Position numbers and translations under genes: made by a program. This document shows positions 23,545-32,299 of a DNA stretch of 64,000 nt, piece by piece. How positions within the stretch are numbered: the stretch's first letter is position 1; every line of letters starts with the position of its first letter. This DNA is from Hondaea fermentalgiana (lineage: Eukaryota > Sar > Bigyra > Thraustochytrida > Thraustochytriidae), in the NCBI GenBank assembly GCA_014084085.1, contig NPFB01000021.1, positions 124,001 through 188,000 on the forward strand. Direction: 5' to 3'. A model generated the notes under the pieces. The model ran no database searches. It was not told the DNA's origin and worked only from the letters and a program-made list of their open reading frames with translations.

Positions 23545-26043
23545 ATGACGGGACACGGAGAAGAGATGCGCGATGCACGCACATTGCAAGCCAGGAAGCG
23601 CATGCTCGAAGAAGCTTGCGGAGGCACGGAGTTGTCCATGCTCGACGTCTACGCGACGCCCGAAAACCCATTGTCTGTGCTCGTACCTCGTCTTCTCCCG
23701 CTCCGGAACTTTACGCGACTTCATGTCTTCAACGTCGATCTCGTGCCCGATTGGCTCAAGGCAAAGAAAAAGGCGCCCGAGCAGCTCCGACTCTGGATCC
23801 AGGACAACATTCCGCAACACGATGACACTCGCGCCAAAAAGAGCAAACGTGGAAAAAACAAAAAGTTTGCCAAGGAAGAGAAGATAGTCACTCCTCTCGC
23901 CACAGAGAACGCTGAGCTTGCGGCGCTCGAACGCCTTCTCAAGCGATACGGCTCTCTTGCTGGTGCAGAAAAAGCCATGCAAGAAGAGGAAGCCGCCCGC
24001 AAGGCAGCACAAGCACGCGAGGCAAGATTCAATCTTGATCCTCTCCTCCGTCGTCACCGACTCGTCAATATGAGTCCGCAACAACTCCAAATACTCGTGA
24101 TTGCACTTCAAAATGAGCTTGCAGCATGTCGCTCCTTCGCCGACAAGTGCAATATTCTCCGACACCCGCTGCTGCAAGCTGGTCTCGTCACGGACTTGCT
24201 AAATGGAGAAGAGGCTAAAGTCTTTGCCTTGGACCCTGAACCTGCGCACTTGATTGATATTGCCAAGTTACACTTATTCACGCGCGACGCACGTAGCGAG
24301 TCCGATCTACCCCTGCCGCGCGACCTGCGCAGTGTCCTCGGCGTCGATCACTTGGACGCACAATATATTTTCGAGGATGGTGAGAGTGACGAAAGCGGCG
24401 ACGAGATTGATTTCGATGGCGAGGAGCCATACAGCAGCAATGACGATGACAGGGAAGAGAAAATGGAGACCCAGTCCGCACATTCTTCGAAGAAGCAGCT
24501 CAATTCGTACGAGCAGGCCAATATCATCTTTCAGCGCCGACAACATAGAAGCGTTCGCAAGCAAATGTCCTGGCTCACGAGAAGCCTATCAAAGATGCAG
24601 ACGCGCATCGCCAATCTTAGCCATGCGCTAAAAAAGCGGCAAGCCAAGCATCGGGGCCGAGACTCGCTTTCAGAGTCAACCGAGTACGCTGGTGCTAAAG
24701 ATCAAGAAGCTCGCGCCAGCGACTGCATACACCCTGGTGCCTGGCCCACGCGCGATTTCGAGGAGGCTACAATAGCACAAGAGGCACGCCAGTCTAGAGC
24801 ACTGGATCGCATGCAAGGCACCTTGAGCAGAATCGAGGAACGCGTCGCCTGTGATGTGGCGCGAATGCAGCGCGAGCTCGAGTCTCGCGATCAAATTATT
24901 GAAATGCAGCAGGATATTGAGCTTAAACTCATCAAGTCGAAACGAGAGACCTCTGCCACCAACGTACAGCTCGCATCCCTCGTCATGCGTATGATTTATC
25001 ACGTGTATCCTCGTCTCTGGGGCCAATTAGCTCAGGACGTCAACGTGACGGCTGCAGATGTAGATGATTGGGAAGAGGAGAACAACGCCTGGCTCCAGCA
25101 ATGGATTGCTCTCGTGACCCCTCCTTCTCGACAAGACGACCCTCAAGATGAAGCGCATGATTCGTCTTTCAAAAGTGCTTTGCATCGTGGCATGCCATCG
25201 TCTGCTGCCCTGGGTTCATCCAGCTCATCTTCGCGGGCGCCACTATTACGCTCCATGACGAACACAGGTCCTACTCAAGACAGGGAAAAGGTGCGCAGCC
25301 CTCCCGTTCGCGCGAATACCTACGTTTTCCAGCACGGAGGACAAGGTCTCAAGGAGAAGTTTGCCTCGGATGCTGCTTGCTCTGGAGCTCAGCAAGAGGC
25401 CTGGATGCTCAAGGGCGCGGAGCGAGAGCGAAGAGTCTCGGTGAAAGCGCAAGAACAGTTGCGTCATCGCGTCAAGGAGATCGTCTCACAGCCCTCGGAA
25501 AAGGCAGTCGGAGCCCTTTTGGATGGTCTCGTACGGGCTGTTTTACAGTATGCTGCATTGCTCGGCGCGTCACCTTCCCCAGCCATCCTTCTCGATCGTC
25601 TGCAAGACTTTAGCTACGATGTGAGCATTATTCCCAATCTTTTAACGCAGCACAAGGTCGGGTGCGCATTTGGTTTGGCATGGGCCAAAGTGCGCACGCT
25701 CGAGCATCTCGAGCAAGAGGCCACGCAAGATAAGTCAGCCACAGCGAACGGAAATGCCACCACGAAATTGCAGGGATCGCGACAGGCACGCAACACGCTC
25801 ATTGTGCGGCACTGGCTCGAAGAGAGCGCGCGTTTGGCGTTTGGCAACGAAACGACTACTCCGGTGGCTTGGGTCAAGGGAATGTCCCAACATGTTCAAA
25901 GTCGAATAAGGTCATCGGCCCGCGTAGCGAGCCAAAGGAGCCAACAAAGCGGAAGTCTGGGAAGATCCCCGCAACGACCGCAATCTGCTCGGCCGGCACC
26001 CCGAGGTGTGTCGCGGCGCGTGACACGAAGCTCCCAGAGTTAG
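23545..26043 (+). CDS. Large coiled-coil protein of unknown function
   Basis: 832 residues. The N-terminal ~90 residues look folded (LPLRNFTRLHVFNVDLVPDW), followed by a lysine-rich stretch and a helical Glu/Ala/Arg-rich segment around 130-160. Next come a helical region with PQQLQILVIALQNELAACR, an acidic patch (DGESDESGDEIDFDGEE), a long predicted coiled coil (about 330-470), another folded stretch, and a Ser/Arg/Pro-rich basic tail. No catalytic motif, membrane span or signal peptide is seen. The coiled coils and basic tail suggest a structural or cytoskeletal scaffold, but that is inference only. The start is the first ATG; a second Met at codon 8 is an alternative. It converges with the NDUFS1-type gene downstream. 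Confidence 0.75.
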   Translation: MTGHGEEMRDARTLQARKRMLEEACGGTELSMLDVYATPENPLSVLVPRLLPLRNFTRLHVFNVDLVPDWLKAKKKAPEQLRLWIQDNIPQHDDTRAKKSKRGKNKKFAKEEKIVTPLATENAELAALERLLKRYGSLAGAEKAMQEEEAARKAAQAREARFNLDPLLRRHRLVNMSPQQLQILVIALQNELAACRSFADKCNILRHPLLQAGLVTDLLNGEEAKVFALDPEPAHLIDIAKLHLFTRDARSESDLPLPRDLRSVLGVDHLDAQYIFEDGESDESGDEIDFDGEEPYSSNDDDREEKMETQSAHSSKKQLNSYEQANIIFQRRQHRSVRKQMSWLTRSLSKMQTRIANLSHALKKRQAKHRGRDSLSESTEYAGAKDQEARASDCIHPGAWPTRDFEEATIAQEARQSRALDRMQGTLSRIEERVACDVARMQRELESRDQIIEMQQDIELKLIKSKRETSATNVQLASLVMRMIYHVYPRLWGQLAQDVNVTAADVDDWEEENNAWLQQWIALVTPPSRQDDPQDEAHDSSFKSALHRGMPSSAALGSSSSSSRAPLLRSMTNTGPTQDREKVRSPPVRANTYVFQHGGQGLKEKFASDAACSGAQQEAWMLKGAERERRVSVKAQEQLRHRVKEIVSQPSEKAVGALLDGLVRAVLQYAALLGASPSPAILLDRLQDFSYDVSIIPNLLTQHKVGCAFGLAWAKVRTLEHLEQEATQDKSATANGNATTKLQGSRQARNTLIVRHWLEESARLAFGNETTTPVAWVKGMSQHVQSRIRSSARVASQRSQQSGSLGRSPQRPQSARPAPRGVSRRVTRSSQS

Positions 26044-26124
26044 CAAGTTCAAATTTCGCTCTTGGCTTCCTTATTTTTGTGATTGTGTTTCGATGCTCGG
26101 GCAGTAGAAACGTGGCGCACAATT

Positions 26125-26405
26125 AGAAACAAACGAGCCGTTTTCGTTAATTTGCAAGTGACATAGTGCATCAGCCAAACATGCAGATAATTTGAGCCGA
26201 CCAGACTAAAAATTGAGAAACAAACGAGCTGTCCTGTAAAGTTGCAAGTGACATAGTGCAATGCAGATTATTTGAGACGACGAAACGAATTTACTCCTGG
26301 TTGCAAAGAAGCGCAAGAGCCAAAACAGGTAATTTGAGACGACCAGACTAAAAAATTCTTTTTTTGTATTCGTAAAAGTGCAAGTGACGGGACGAGGTAC
26401 TCAAG
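26125..26405. repeat. About 90-bp diverged direct repeats
   Basis: AGAAACAAACGAGC occurs at 26125 and 26216. GCAAGTGACATAGTGCA occurs at 26154 and 26243, with a diverged copy at about 26389. ATTTGAG(A/C)CGACCAGACTAAAAA occurs at about 26189 and 26332 with a partial copy at 26270. The block therefore holds two to three diverged copies of a roughly 90-bp unit in the 3' flank between convergent genes. Confidence 0.7.
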
Positions 26406-26537
26406 GTGGCACAATTGCAGCACAACAACTTGAAGGTAACCGAGGCTTTGGGCAGGCAGAGTGCATGAATCAACTCTATCTCTATTTCTCTCTGTGTGTG
26501 TCTCCTCCCTCCGCACCCTTGCACTCGACCGGTCTTT

Positions 26538-28163
26538 TTACTGTGCGATGGGAAGGAAGTTAGAGTGGTCGCCAAGTTCCTGCGAGGCCTTGGCCATGGT
26601 CTGCGAAGAACGGGCGATAATGTGGCCGTCAAGGTGAAAGTCATGAATGGCAGGGCGGAAGGGCGTGCAGTCGACGTCTCCTGGCGTTGAGGCAGCGATC
26701 TTGGCGTAGTCGGCGCCGAGAAGCTGTTCCGGAAGAATGCTCGGCGAGACCTTGCCGCGGCACTCGAGGGTGGGGACGAGCGAGGCCAGGCGCTCGTGGA
26801 TCTCCTCCTCCGTGTCGTAGGCAAGGGGAAGATCAGCACAGGCCTCGGACATGGCGCGCACGATCTTCCAGTCAACGCGAGCGTCGACGGGCGGCACAAT
26901 GGCGTTGCGCGCGAGCTGCGCGCGGCCTTCAAAGTTCACGTAAACACCGTTCTTCTCGCTAAAGGCAGCACCGGCGAGCACGACGTCAGCGCGGCTGGCG
27001 AGCTCGTCACCATGGTGGCCCTGGAAGACGACAAAGGTGTTGGGGCCAATGAGCTGGTCGATGGGCACCGGAAGGTCAGCAGCGGTAACGTTGAGCAGGT
27101 AGAGGACGTCGGCGGCCTCGCGGTCGGCGCTGTCGTCAAAGGGCTGGCAGCGGCCGAGGTCAAGGAGACCAACATCGTTGGCATTGTGGTGGAGGGTGTT
27201 GACGCCGTTCCACACGAGCTCACCGGTCTCCTTGTCGTACTGACGAAAGTTGCCGCTCTTGGCGGCAATGGTCTCAATCACGCCCTTGAGAGCCTCGCCG
27301 TCCTGACGTTTGTAAATTTGAGACGAGACGACGATGGCCGGGCGCTCGGCCTCGGCGAGCTTGGCGCAAAGCGGGTGGCGACCCTCGGCAATGTCGACAA
27401 GGGTCGCGGGCGTAAGGCCGGCCTGGGCAATGGGAAAGGTCAGGTCGGAGGGCATGCCAATGCTGTACACGTCCATCTCGCCGTGAAGGAACATCTTGCG
27501 CAGACGCGTCTGCAGCAGAGGCGACTCGGCGGCGAGAGGGGTGCCGACCAGGAGGACCACGTCGGCGGTCTCGATGCCGAGGATGGTCGAGTTGAAGCGG
27601 TACTGCGAGGTGATGTCGGCGCCGAGGGAGCCGCCCGTGGATCCGAGGCTCTCGAGCTCGACATCGGCGTACTGGTTGGCAAAGTCGGAGAGGGCCAGCG
27701 CCGAGTAGAGGTCGGTGGAGGGGCCGCAGACGGCGCGCACGGATCCGCCCTTTGCGCGCTGCTTCTCGAGGGCCGTCTTGATGCGGGCAAAGGCGCCGCG
27801 CCAGTTCGACCCGGTGGAGTCCCAGGAGCCGGGCTTCTCCACGGAGCGCACGAGCGGCCGCGTCAGGCGCTGGCGCTTGAGGCCGTCGTAGGCGAAGCGG
27901 GTCTTGTCGTTGATCCACTCCTCGTTGATGGCGTCGTTCTCGCGGGGGACGACGCGCATCACCTCGCCGCCCTTGGTCTGCAGCTTGATGCTCGCGCCCA
28001 TGCCGTCCATCACGTCCACCGTGTCGGTATCCTTGAGCTCCCATGGCCTCGCCGTGAACGAGTACGGCTTCGACGTCAGCGCGCCCATCATCCGCCTCTG
28101 CTGGCCCGCCAGGAGCCGCGCCGCCCGGGCCGGCGCGGCGCGCGCCGCGGGGCTCTTCATCAT
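26538..28163 (-). CDS. NDUFS1: Complex I 75-kDa subunit, C-terminal (molybdopterin-fold) half only
   Basis: 541 residues closely matching the C-terminal part of NDUFS1/Nad11, the large peripheral-arm subunit of mitochondrial NADH:ubiquinone oxidoreductase. Shared landmarks are GALTSKPYSFTARPWE, INEEWINDKTRFAYDGLKRQ, ADVVLLVGT, FQGHHGD, YVNFEGRAQ, DWKIVRAMSE and the C-terminal SQTMAK. The full protein is about 700 residues and starts with [2Fe-2S] and two [4Fe-4S] modules. Here the mature sequence begins immediately after where the last cluster cysteine (CPVG in the intact family) would be. It is preceded by about 26 residues of Arg/Ala-rich, acid-free sequence (MMKSPAARAAPARAARLLAG) typical of a mitochondrial presequence. 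No ferredoxin-like Cys motif exists upstream on this strand. The N-terminal half is presumably a separate gene, probably mitochondrial. Confidence 0.93.
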   Translation of the reverse strand: MMKSPAARAAPARAARLLAGQQRRMMGALTSKPYSFTARPWELKDTDTVDVMDGMGASIKLQTKGGEVMRVVPRENDAINEEWINDKTRFAYDGLKRQRLTRPLVRSVEKPGSWDSTGSNWRGAFARIKTALEKQRAKGGSVRAVCGPSTDLYSALALSDFANQYADVELESLGSTGGSLGADITSQYRFNSTILGIETADVVLLVGTPLAAESPLLQTRLRKMFLHGEMDVYSIGMPSDLTFPIAQAGLTPATLVDIAEGRHPLCAKLAEAERPAIVVSSQIYKRQDGEALKGVIETIAAKSGNFRQYDKETGELVWNGVNTLHHNANDVGLLDLGRCQPFDDSADREAADVLYLLNVTAADLPVPIDQLIGPNTFVVFQGHHGDELASRADVVLAGAAFSEKNGVYVNFEGRAQLARNAIVPPVDARVDWKIVRAMSEACADLPLAYDTEEEIHERLASLVPTLECRGKVSPSILPEQLLGADYAKIAASTPGDVDCTPFRPAIHDFHLDGHIIARSSQTMAKASQELGDHSNFLPIAQ

Positions 28164-29131
28164 GCTCGCCGCGACCGACTCCGCTCTCCGCTCCTCGCTC
28201 CTCGCTCGCCGCCCTCGCGCACGAGCTCCTGCCGCGCTCGCTCGCTCGGCTTGGCCTGCCTTGCCTTGCCTTGCCTTGCCGGACTACGCCGCCCTGCCGC
28301 GCCGCCGTCCATCGCGCACTGTGCGCGCGCGCCGCAAGGGCCGCAAACGCGCCGCGCAAGTGCGCCTAACGCGCGCGCAAGTGCAGCAAACGCGCCCCGC
28401 GCAGTCTCGCCGCGCTGCAGCCGCCACGCAGCGGCGGATCCGCGCGCGCAGAGGATTCGCCGCGACGTGCAGGATGCCCCGCAACGAAGGCGGGCGCGAA
28501 GAGGGAGGAGAGGCGAGAAGGGGGGCGATGAGGGAGTTCAAGGGGGAGATGAGCCGAAATTGGGGGGTGGAGGAGCGAGCGACCTGGAGAGAGAGAGGGA
28601 GAGACGACGAGGGGAGATCGCAGCAGTCCTCAGCGAGAAACGGCGCGGGGCTCGCAATTAGGCTACAAAGGTAGAAGGGGGAGGCCTAGAGCACGCTTCC
28701 AATCAGGATCGCGTGTTTTTTGAGACTGCAAGGTTCTGGCTTGCATTTTGTGCAACGTTGTTGTTTATCTTGCTTCTTCATTCACAGAAAGAGAGGGGCT
28801 TGGTTGGCTCATAAGCGGAAAACGCATCTCTTTTTTGTGCCAGCATACGGAGAACCTCGTTTTCACAGCCACTCCTGCAAAAGTTGTGGGTGCTGATGAA
28901 CAAATTTGGTCGCATATTTTTTTTCTTACAAGGATTGATCACCTGCTCGAAAGATCACAAAAAGAACTCGCTTCTCTCGTTTGTTTTTTTCACTATACCT
29001 ACACAGAGTTTAGCTTCGTCTGGGTCACTCCGAACGATTTACGAAAATCATCCTATGCTTTCTGATTCGCCGTTGGCTTTGCTTTTCTCTTTACTTCTTG
29101 CAACCTTCAGCTGGCAAGCAGCATCGAGAAC
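28164..29131. other. Intergenic: NDUFS1 leader and methyltransferase 3' flank
   Basis: The proximal ~450 bp upstream of NDUFS1 is very GC-rich (CTTGCCTTGCC repeat at about 28255-28280, GCGCGC runs). The distal half is A/T-richer and probably the 3' UTR of the methyltransferase gene. No ferredoxin-type coding exon and no other gene seen. Confidence 0.5.
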
Positions 29132-30052
29132 TCACGGCGAAAAGGTGGCCACAAGACGAACGCCTCCGAGATTGCCCCCTTGGAAGAGCTTGACCATGGC
29201 CTCGTAAAAGTACCCGAGATCATTAAAGGTAGCTTCGTTATGAACCCTCAATGTGCGATCCTTGGCATCGTTCCAGGCGTCAAAGCGACTCTCGACGAAT
29301 GCAGTCCACGTTTCTGTTTGATCATCAAAGTTGATGTCCTTGAAGCCAACAGCCTCGAGTTCCTTGATGTACTCCTCCATTGTGGGAAGCTCCTCTGCCT
29401 CGCAGTAAATGTCTTCGCGTAGAGACGTGATTTCTTCATCGGTGAACTTGTCGCCGAGCTTGAAAAAGTCCTCAATGTAAATCTTCGCACCCGGTTTAAG
29501 AAAGGAAGCGGTGCGTTCCCACATCTTCTTGCGGCCTGCATCGCCCATATGAAGCACGCAGAGCCATGAGACGAGGCCGTCGGCCGACGCAGGCGGCAGA
29601 ATGAAGTCTTCAGAGAGAAAATCGGCAGCTACGAGCTTGCAGCGATCAAGGTCGAAGCCGGCAACTTCGGTAATCTTGTTGCCGACTTCGACCTGATCCG
29701 CTTGGAGTTCGACGCCCAAGATGCGAAGGTCAGGGCTCAGGCTGGCCATGGCGCGCGCCGGCTGGCCCAGACCGGCACCGACGTCCAAGACGAGCTTGCT
29801 GTTTCCATCTTCGCCAAAAAGTCCCATCATTTTGGCAGCGTCGGTGACGCTCTCGCGCTGCCCGTAATTGAGGTAAGAGCCACGCAGGCTTAGGATCTTT
29901 TCTTGCAGATCGTCGCCATCGCCTTCGATGCGAAGCGCGTCACCCTCGCCATTCACCTCAACGCCGAGCTCGCGCAGTTCGTTGAAGACGCGGTCCACGT
30001 GGCTGTACAGCTTCATGGTCTTGATCGGTTGTTCCTCCATTCTCTGTGCCAT
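29132..30052 (-). CDS. Class I SAM-dependent methyltransferase
   Basis: 306 residues from the preferred ATG at 30052 (MAQRMEEQPIKTMKLYSHV). Motif I, VLDVGAGLGQP (residues 88-98), is the glycine-rich SAM-binding loop. LGVELQADQVEVG supplies the acidic ribose-binding position, followed by CKLVAADFLSEDF and LSWLCVLHM-like motif IV (WLCVLHMGD), then KPGAKIYIEDF. The layout resembles small-molecule methyltransferases of the phosphoethanolamine/sterol/tocopherol type, and the YLNYGQRESVTDA segment before motif I may contact the acceptor. The substrate cannot be read from sequence. The frame is open for 48 more codons upstream to 30196, but that stretch is charged low complexity without family resemblance, so it is more likely 5' UTR. 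Confidence 0.85.
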   Translation of the reverse strand: MAQRMEEQPIKTMKLYSHVDRVFNELRELGVEVNGEGDALRIEGDGDDLQEKILSLRGSYLNYGQRESVTDAAKMMGLFGEDGNSKLVLDVGAGLGQPARAMASLSPDLRILGVELQADQVEVGNKITEVAGFDLDRCKLVAADFLSEDFILPPASADGLVSWLCVLHMGDAGRKKMWERTASFLKPGAKIYIEDFFKLGDKFTDEEITSLREDIYCEAEELPTMEEYIKELEAVGFKDINFDDQTETWTAFVESRFDAWNDAKDRTLRVHNEATFNDLGYFYEAMVKLFQGGNLGGVRLVATFSP

Positions 30053-31776
30053 AGTGCTCGTTTCGTCTCGCGCTCGCTCCGCTGTCTCCTCGTCTCCGCT
30101 CCTCGCCCCTGGCCCTTTCGGCTCTCCCCCCCGTTTGTCGCTGCGCTCGCTTGCGTGTCTGCGAGCTTCTTCCTCTGCACGCGGTTGCCGCTCCAACTGC
30201 CACGGCCTGCTCTAGGTGCACCAGAACCGGGTGCAGAAGTGTTTCCCGTAGCTAGACTCTAGGAAATGCTATACTCGCAAGAACTTGAACTGGAATCTGC
30301 GTCCAAACTGGCGATTCCACGCTGGCTCGTTGGCACGTGCCTGACACGAGCGAGCGCGCGAGCGTCAGCGACCAGCTGCCCTGCGAGCTAGTGAGTATAC
30401 GGGAGAACTCGCTACGCTGCATTTGTAGACGCCCGCGAAGTACTTTTTGAACCGCCACAAGAAGTCGTGATGTCCCAGAGATTACCGACACAAAGAGATG
30501 ATTATCAATTTTTGGTTGAACTGGGACGTCGAGTCAAGGCGGGTAAGCTATGCATAGTAGGCCTATACTATACTATAGACTGGCTGACGGGCTTTCTTCT
30601 CCCGGAGATGGCCGGTCATAAACCTATACCTTTCTGCGCAGCGAGATTATCGTCGTCGTTATCAAGTGTTTAGGCTAACAACGCCAGCTATTTTTAAGGT
30701 CGATTCGGTCTTTAAGGTGGTTCTAATCCTTCCTGACAACCATACTGTGCGCGCGCGGAAGGCTCGGTGAGTACGTTGCGAGCATGCGGACGTACGCGCT
30801 TGCGATTGGGAGAGGTAGGTGAGGATGAGCTTCTACCAAGTCTTCGTGAGGAAAGCAAGAAGCCTCGGGTGGCAGAGGTGAGGTCAAGATTGCACTAGCG
30901 CCCGCGACGGGGCCGGCTCAACTCGCAGCTCGACGGAGGATTTCCACCAACATCTTCTTTTGGGGTGAAGTGCAGGCCAAAATCACTATGCTTCAGCCGA
31001 GAAGGCTTTTTACGTTTTTCTAAAGCGTCGTGAAAGTCATCAACTTTTTACTTTGGGACTGCTGGTCGCCCGCATCTCTCTTTCTCTCTCTCTCAACGCA
31101 GAATCGGTCTGTCTCTGTTCTTGTTCCTACGAAAGGGCTTCAATCGAACATTTTTGGGTTGCTTGAGGGTCGGGTCTTAGCTAATTCTTGGTCTTTCTAC
31201 TTTCATTTGTGCTCCGAGGCCTTTAAAATGAGCAACGTCATGCAGCCGCTTCTTCTTCTTCGTTGTCGTTGTCGTCGACATCGTCGTCGTCGTCGTCGTC
31301 GTCGTCGCCGCAGGCGCATGATCCATGAACATCGACCAGTAGTGAAGCGCATGCAAGCTGGACCTTGAACGCCACGTCTTCGGTTTATTTATCCCAGGGA
31401 CTCGCCGACCCGCCTTGCCTCTGCGAGCTTGTGGGGGTCTCGGCAAAGGACTCTGTCGCGTCGTGGAGATGCGTGACTATGGCCCGTACCGGGGTCTTTG
31501 TCTTAGGCTGCCGCCGCCTCGCAGCGATCGTTCGGTGCTTAAGAGATGGAAACGCTGGTTTTGGCACCTTGGGATCTCTGCGCAAGCACTCAAATGCGTT
31601 TCAGAAGGTAACATAAAGGTTGTTCCACCCGCTTGCGTCTTGAATACTCCGATTCGAAGTGGTTCTACTCGCCTGCAACTCAGCGGAAGTTTGCACCTTC
31701 TACTCTTGCTCCGAGATAGGCACCGACATCAGCAGTTTGTGCGCAAAAGGGGGCTTTCATCCTCCATCTTCAGGAG

Positions 31777-32299
31777 CGATGAGTTCGCGTCAACTTATGA
31801 GAACGTCAACAAGAGACGCAAAGAAACGGAGAACAAAAGCAAGCGAGCTTCTTAAGCTGCAAAGGAATTCGGCAAACTTCACTTGGCCTTGGAGGAGCAA
31901 GTCGAAGAGAGTGGTCTGATTCCAGTGCTGCATAAGAGGGTCGCATTTCACAGTTGACCAAAGAAATGGACGACGCAATGGCCTAACTCGCTGCAGTCGA
32001 GAAGGATGAAGCTTCCCTTCGTCATGATCTATCAAACAAAAAAGGTAATGTAAAAATTGATTCGTGAACTCCAAGAGAATCAAAAAGATGTTGCCTGTGT
32101 AACAGAGGAACGGAATCGACGCGAGACACCAACAACTCGCGGAGTTCGTGAGATGAACAAGTATTTCCGGGATCACATGAATACCCCTGAGGAACTTCAA
32201 TGCAGAGAAAAGTACCGCTCGTGGCTTAAGGTTTGGCCTGACAATGACATAAAACATTGGCAAGAGAGATTCAACTATTCATGTTTTCGCCAATCATGA
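31777..32299 (+). pseudogene. Decayed coiled-coil protein gene
   Basis: Protein-like, charged heptad-style sequence appears in successive frames on the plus strand. YENVNKRRKETENKSKR is followed by a TAA, then AAKEFGKLHLALEEQVEES continues in the same frame. QLTKEMDDAMA, a stop, then LAAVEKDEASLRHDLSNKK follow in another frame, and LIRELQENQKDVACVTEERN through WPDNDIKHWQERF to a TGA in a third. At least two in-frame stops and two frame changes break it. A/T content is higher than in the surrounding DNA. No family can be named. An alternative is a multi-intron gene with very short introns, but no splice arrangement I tried restored one frame. Confidence 0.45.

Noticed and set aside
26796..28661. 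Plus-strand 621-codon open frame opposite NDUFS1
   Set aside because: It is the exact antisense of a strongly conserved complex I gene; open antisense frames are expected in GC-rich coding DNA and its translation resembles no family.
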